A stretch of DNA of 64,000 nt from Xiheimicrobium sp052034585 (GTDB lineage Bacteria; Myxococcota; Myxococcia; Myxococcales; Myxococcaceae): the NCBI GenBank assembly GCA_052034585.1, contig JBPOIJ010000024.1, forward strand, positions 23,858 through 87,857. Direction: 5' to 3'. Of this stretch, positions 60,086 to 64,000 are shown in pieces. Numbering within the stretch: position 1 is the first letter of the stretch; every line of letters begins with the position of its first letter. The position numbers and the translations under genes were made by a program. The notes beneath the pieces are model-generated. The model saw only the letters and a program-made list of their open reading frames with translations. It was not told the DNA's origin and ran no database searches.

Positions 60086-62254
60086 TGCGCGCCCTCTCGT
60101 TGGTCCTCCTGCTCGCGCTGGGCTGCATTCCCAAGGTGCCGCAGCAGAAGCTGGCGAGCGCGACCCCGATCCTCGTCGGGTACGTCGTCGATCCGTCCTA
60201 TGCGGGAGCGCCCACCACCGCGCCCGACGCGCTCAAGGAAGCGATCACCAAGGCGCTCGCCGATCGCAACCTCACGGTGGTGGAAGCGCCGCTCTCGGCC
60301 CTCGGCACCGGCAACATCACGGACTCGCGCAAGGCCGCGCTCAAGGCGCACCAGCCCGACGCGCCCTACGTCCTCCTCGTCGAGCTTCGGGTGCACTTCT
60401 TCTCTCAGCTCGATGGCCGCTATCGCTGGGAGGTGTCGACGGCGATCACCGCGAGCAGGAGCGGCGGGGTGGAGACGAGGGACGCCTTCGAGCTGCCGGT
60501 GATCCTCCAGTACGATCACGAGAAGGAGTCGGCGGCGATCACCTCGGCGTCGACCGACATCGCGACCCGGCTCGGCGTCTTGCTCGACGGGCTGCTGGCG
60601 ACCTCTGCTGCGCCGACTCCGAGCGCGGCGGTGGTGCCCGCCCCGGCACCTGCTCGCGCCACGCCCTCGTCGATCTACTTCGTGATGATCGATCGGTTCG
60701 CGAACGGCGATCGCTCCACCGATCAGGGCATCGACCCTGCGGATCCGCAGGCGTTCCACGGTGGTGATCTCGCTGGTCTCCTCTCGCGCCTCGACTGGCT
60801 CGAGCGGCTGGGCATCGACACGGTGTGGCTGTCGCCGATCTTTCGCGCCCGCACCGAGAAGTGGCACGGCTACGGCGCCTTCCACGGCTACTGGACCTGG
60901 AGCCTCGACGCGGTGGAGCCCAAGTTCGGAGACGAAGCGACGCTCCGGAAGCTCTCGGACGAGCTGCACCGCCGGAAGATGAAGCTGGTGCTCGACGTCG
61001 TGCTCAACCACGTGGGCCCCGACGCGCCGCTCCTCACCGAGAAGCCGGAGTGGTTCCACCGCAAGGGCGGCATCCAAGACTGGAACGACCCGGTTCAGCT
61101 GACGACCTTCGACGTGCACGGCTTGCCGGATCTGGCCACCGAGCGCCGAGACGTGTTCGAGCACCTGACCTCGTCCAGCCGGAGGTGGCTTCGAGCGGGC
61201 ACGGCCTGACGGGTTCCGCCTCGATGCAGTGAAGCACCTGCCACTCGAGTTCTGGACCTCGTGGAATCGCGAGCTGCACGCCGCTGGAGCGCGCTTCTTG
61301 CTCGGTGAGCTGCTCGACGGAGATCCCTCGGTCGTCGCGCAGACCTGGAGCGCCGGTGGCTTCGACGCGATGTTCGACTTCCCCTTGGCGTTCGCGATGA
61401 ACGACGTCTTCTGCAAGGGCGCGCCGCCGACCAGGTTGGCCGCGGTGCTGAGCAACGATCGCCGCTACCCCGACCCGTCGAAGCTGGTCACCTTGCTCGA
61501 CAATCACGATCTGCCCCGCGTGCTGAGCGCTTGCGGAGGCGACGTCGAGAAGGTGCGAGACGCGCTCGCGTTCCTGCTGAGCGCGAGAGGCATTCCGTCG
61601 ATCACCTGGGGCACCGAGGTGGGGCTCGATGGCGCGAAGGAGCCCGACAACCGAAAGTCGATGCGCTTCGTCGATCACCCGCTGCGTGGGGAGCTCGAGG
61701 CGTGGCTGCAGGTGCGGCGATCGAACCCGGCGCTGGAAGACGGGAGCTCGACGATCGTCGAGGTGGGCTCCGGGGCGCTGTCGATCCTCCGGGTGGCGGA
61801 CGATCAGGTCGCGGTGGTGATGGTCGGGCCGGAGCGACCGATGCCGCCCTTGCCGGTGTCGATCGATCCGAAGACCCTGCGGCGGGTCGGCCCAATCGAG
61901 AAGAACGTTCGAGTCTTCGTCGGCGAACGAAAGGCAGCGCAGTTCGAGCGCCTCGCCGTCGATCGCGGCGTGCAGTGGAGGAGGGGCACTCGGACTCGCG
62001 CGGTGACGATCGAAGGGCCTCCAGGCGTGTCGGTGGTGGGCAGCGGCGCCGAGTTTGGAGACTGGAAGCCCGAGCGAGCGATCAGCTTGCCGGCGACGGT
62101 GCAGGTGCCCATCGGTCACGTCTTCGAGCTCAAGGCCGTTCGACGCGTGCGTGAGCGGGTGCAGTGGGCCGAGGGCGCGAATCAGGTGCTCTTCGTCGAG
62201 GAGTCGACCGATCGGTTCACGCTCTCGGCCGTCTTCGGCGCCGAAGTGAAGTGA
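60085..62254 (+). pseudogene. Alpha-amylase (GH13) lipoprotein split by a +1 frameshift
   Basis: The frame from ATG 60085 (signal MRALSLVLLLALGC, lipobox LALGC) runs to a TGA at 61207-61209; a second frame continues the same enzyme from about 61208 to 62254. Removing one base near 61207 fuses WLRAGTA to DGFRLDAVKH, restoring the nucleophile Asp (codon 61223-61225). Residues 20-200 form an extra alpha/beta module. The GH13 part starts at SSIYFVMIDRFANGD, with LVLDVVLNHVGPDAP and WHGYGAFHGYWTW before the break, and acid/base Glu (codon 61307-61309) and NHD Asp (61508-61510) after it. The end looks like beta domains. As given, no functional amylase would be made unless the frame is shifted. Confidence 0.88.
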
Positions 62255-62323
62255 CGTCGCTCTCGTCCGCTCGAGCCCAGTCGACCCTCAAACGAGTGCT
62301 CCGCGCTAGGCTCCCGCCCGCTC

Positions 62324-63652
62324 ATGGAACGACGCCTCCACGCTTCGCAACCGCAGCCGAGGTTCTGGCGCATCGCATTGGAAGCGCTCACCCTGGTGAT
62401 CCGCAGCGGGCCCGAGGGAACGCCGGGCGTGGTGAACCGAATCCCGTGCAAGTCGGAGGAGGCGGCGAAGAAGACCTTCGACTCGCTCGTCGCGCAGCGC
62501 CTCAAGGACGGCTTCGTCGACGAGGCCTCCGCGCCCGCGACCGTGCTCACTGCCGACGCCGAACGGAAATTGCTGGACGATGACCCACAGGGCTGGCTCG
62601 TCTTCGGTGACTCGCTCCTCGAGACCGGCGATGGCGTTCGCGGCCAGCTGATCGGCCTGCACGTCAAGGCGGCCAAGCGCACGCGCGGGAGCATCGGTGA
62701 AGCGAAGGAGTTCATCCGCGAGCACTTCGACGAGCTCGTCGGCTCGGAGCTGAGCGGCTTCCACACCCAAGTCACCCTCGAGTGGAAGTTCGGCTACGCC
62801 CGCACCGCGCGGGTCTGGTCTGGGCCGTACACCCAGCCAATCGGCGACGTCTTGCAAGCGGTGTTGAACAGCCCAGCGAGTCGTTTTCTCCGTCAGCTCG
62901 AGTTCGGTTCCCCGGGCACCGAGGGCCGCTACGACGCGTCGCTGAGGAAGCTCGCCGCGCTCGACTGGCCGACGCACCTCGACTCGCTCGTGCTCGGAGA
63001 GTTCGACGTGAACCAGGCGTTCCGCACCGAGAACGCCTGGCCGAGAATCGATTCGTTGCTCTCGCTGCAGCCGGTCGCGTCGCGGCTCAAGTCGCTCGAA
63101 GTGCGCGCAGCGCTCAACACGTTGGGGAAGGGCCTGTCGTTTCCGAACCTGGAGCGGTTCGTCTTCAAGCCCTGGCGCTTCGACTCGCGCCTCCTCACCG
63201 ATCTGACGACCTTCGACACCCCGAAGTTGAAAGAGCTGTCGTTCACGCCGAACGAGCGCGTCGGCGTGTCGCTGGAGGCCTGGGCGGGTGTGATCCGCCG
63301 GTACCTCGAGCACCCCGGGATCAAGGTGCTCGAGATCCGGCGAGTGAGCGACGCGATCGAGTTGCTGGCGCTCGTCGGCGAACCGCTCGGCAAGCTCGAC
63401 AAGTTGGTGCTCATTGGCCCGGCGGCGGATCAGGCGTCGCTCCTGAGTGGATTCAAGTCGGCGCTCGCGAAGACGGTGATCGATTGCCCGGAGAGCGCCG
63501 CGCTGGCGAGGGCCTTCACGAAGTTGGGCTTCACCGCGACGGGGCCGACCGAGGAGATGCTCAAGAAGAAGGAGCGATCGCGAAAGGCACGCGAGCGGGC
63601 GAGGGCGCGCGAGCAGGAAGAGGGCGATCGGTACGACGACATCGCCGAGTGA
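62324..63652 (+). CDS. WGR-like plus TIGR02996-type protein with leucine-rich-like repeats
   Basis: This is a 442-residue protein with no signal peptide. Residues 12-68 look like a WGR domain (FWRIALEALTLVIRSGPEG, then SEEAAKKTFDSLVAQRLKDGFVDE). Residues about 80-125 match the TIGR02996 pattern (LLDDDPQGWLVFGDSLLETGD, then RGQLIGLHVKAAK), a short companion domain common in large myxobacterial and planctomycete paralogue families. The rest (about 150-410) has repeating LxxLxL stretches like LRR or HEAT repeats. The Lys/Arg/Glu tail is charged. Function is unknown; WGR domains bind nucleic acids in PARPs. Confidence 0.7.
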   Translation: MERRLHASQPQPRFWRIALEALTLVIRSGPEGTPGVVNRIPCKSEEAAKKTFDSLVAQRLKDGFVDEASAPATVLTADAERKLLDDDPQGWLVFGDSLLETGDGVRGQLIGLHVKAAKRTRGSIGEAKEFIREHFDELVGSELSGFHTQVTLEWKFGYARTARVWSGPYTQPIGDVLQAVLNSPASRFLRQLEFGSPGTEGRYDASLRKLAALDWPTHLDSLVLGEFDVNQAFRTENAWPRIDSLLSLQPVASRLKSLEVRAALNTLGKGLSFPNLERFVFKPWRFDSRLLTDLTTFDTPKLKELSFTPNERVGVSLEAWAGVIRRYLEHPGIKVLEIRRVSDAIELLALVGEPLGKLDKLVLIGPAADQASLLSGFKSALAKTVIDCPESAALARAFTKLGFTATGPTEEMLKKKERSRKARERARAREQEEGDRYDDIAE

Positions 63653-63726
63653 GTGCCTCGCTTGTCCGACGTCAGGAGTCGGCGCTGCTCCTTGCGTCGC
63701 ACGCTGATGGGCGTTGTGCTCGATAC

Positions 63727-64000
63727 GTGAAGCTCCGACTCGTCGTGGTCATGACAGCAGCGAGTGCCTCGTGCCTCGAGCCGGTCGTGGAGAGGCCAGC
63801 GACTGGAGGCGGATCTGCGAATTCAGGTGGTCTCGCAGGCGGCAGCGTCGCAGGTGGAGGTCTCGCAGGCGGCCTCGCAGGCGGCGGGCTCGCAGGCGGG
63901 GGGCTCGCAGGCGGCGGGCTCGCAGGCGGCGGCCTCGCAGGCGGCGGGCTCGCAGGCGGGGGGCTCGCAGGCGGCGGGCTCGCAGGCGGCCTCGCAGGCG
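63727..64000 (+). CDS. Lipoprotein with Gly-Gly-Gly-Leu-Ala repeats, truncated by window end
   Basis: The open frame starts at GTG 63727 and has no stop by base 64000. The first residues (KLRLVVVMTAASASC) form a lipoprotein signal with lipobox Ser-Ala-Ser-Cys at residue 16. From about residue 34 the chain is a low-complexity Gly-Gly-Leu-Ala repeat, pentapeptide Gly-Gly-Gly-Leu-Ala in most units and tetrapeptide in some. Such linkers hold the folded domain away from the membrane in myxobacterial lipoproteins. The domain itself is outside the window. Confidence 0.7.
   Translation, partial: MKLRLVVVMTAASASCLEPVVERPATGGGSANSGGLAGGSVAGGGLAGGLAGGGLAGGGLAGGGLAGGGLAGGGLAGGGLAGGGLAGGLAG
63827..64000 (+). 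repeat. 15-bp tandem repeat coding for Gly-Gly-Gly-Leu-Ala
   Basis: The unit is CTCGCAGGCGGCGGG with C/G changes at the last positions of codons and a 12-bp form (CTCGCAGGCGGC) in places. About ten units are seen before the window ends. It is in frame with the lipoprotein gene at 63727. Confidence 0.9.

Noticed and set aside
63827..64000. CRISPR array
   Set aside because: Repeats are 12-15 bp, adjacent without spacers, and in frame with a lipoprotein coding sequence.

Overview
This 64 kb window is a gene-dense piece of chromosome from a GC-rich Gram-negative bacterium, almost certainly a myxobacterium (Myxococcota). The clues are a CarF-type plasmanylethanolamine desaturase, a secreted FG-GAP protein ending in a MYXO-CTERM-like tail (Gly-Cys-Gly-Cys, hydrophobic helix, Arg-Arg-Arg), a WGR plus TIGR02996-type protein, lipoproteins with Gly-Leu-Ala or Asp-Ala-Gly low-complexity linkers, tandem PilZ/TPR/CNB regulators, and heavy use of GTG starts with ATGA or TGATG overlaps. 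About 95 percent is coding. No gap exceeds about 210 bases. I saw no rRNA, tRNA, CRISPR array, insertion sequence or prophage.

Layout. 1-12.3 kb (+ strand): a TPR protein broken by one in-frame amber codon, an ExeA-type AAA ATPase, then tamB-like, tamA/bamA-like and a glycerolipid acyltransferase, an outer-membrane biogenesis group. 12.3-17.4 kb (- strand): MFS transporter, Ppx/GppA phosphatase, a serine beta-lactamase-like protein coupled to an isopenicillin-N-epimerase-like class V aminotransferase, and a GNAT enzyme. 17.5-20.1 kb (+): FabH-like ketosynthase, an exported esterase and a small membrane protein. 20.1-23.3 kb (-): tolQ-tolR-tolA/tonB-tolB without pal. 23.4-34.4 kb: a lipoprotein with three internal repeats, murI, carF, a divergent pair with overlapping start codons (exported protein / metallo-beta-lactamase-fold hydrolase), a membrane metallopeptidase, a DUF4328-like membrane protein, a CNB-domain protein, a MobA-like nucleotidyltransferase, an unknown conserved protein, a lytic transglycosylase and the FG-GAP protein.

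34.4-45.7 kb: transketolase, a DMT-like membrane protein, three paralogous small lipoproteins in tandem, an FHA-like membrane protein with an outer-membrane barrel protein, a triple DsbA-domain protein, a TusA-like protein, a VOC protein, a PilZ protein, a TrhA/hemolysin III protein and DegV. 45.7-54.4 kb: an ABC-2 exporter, a compact penicillin-binding transpeptidase coupled to a glycosidase-like lipoprotein, and gcvP. 55.2-62.3 kb: a surface starch/maltodextrin module (isoamylase-like lipoprotein, PilZ protein, LamB-like porin, alpha-amylase lipoprotein) in which the amylase carries a one-base frameshift just before its catalytic Asp. 62.3-64 kb: the WGR/TIGR02996 protein and the start of a Gly-Gly-Gly-Leu-Ala repeat lipoprotein that runs off the window.

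The overall theme is the cell envelope: Omp85/Tam transport, Tol, lipoproteins, peptidoglycan enzymes, disulfide chemistry and ether lipids. The items most worth a second look are the starch module with its frameshifted amylase, the three-domain DsbA protein and the terminator downstream of it, the beta-lactamase/class V aminotransferase pair, the tandem lipoprotein triplet, and a convergent intergenic spacer built of successive direct-repeat doublets. Nothing here is clearly a new defence or mobile system.
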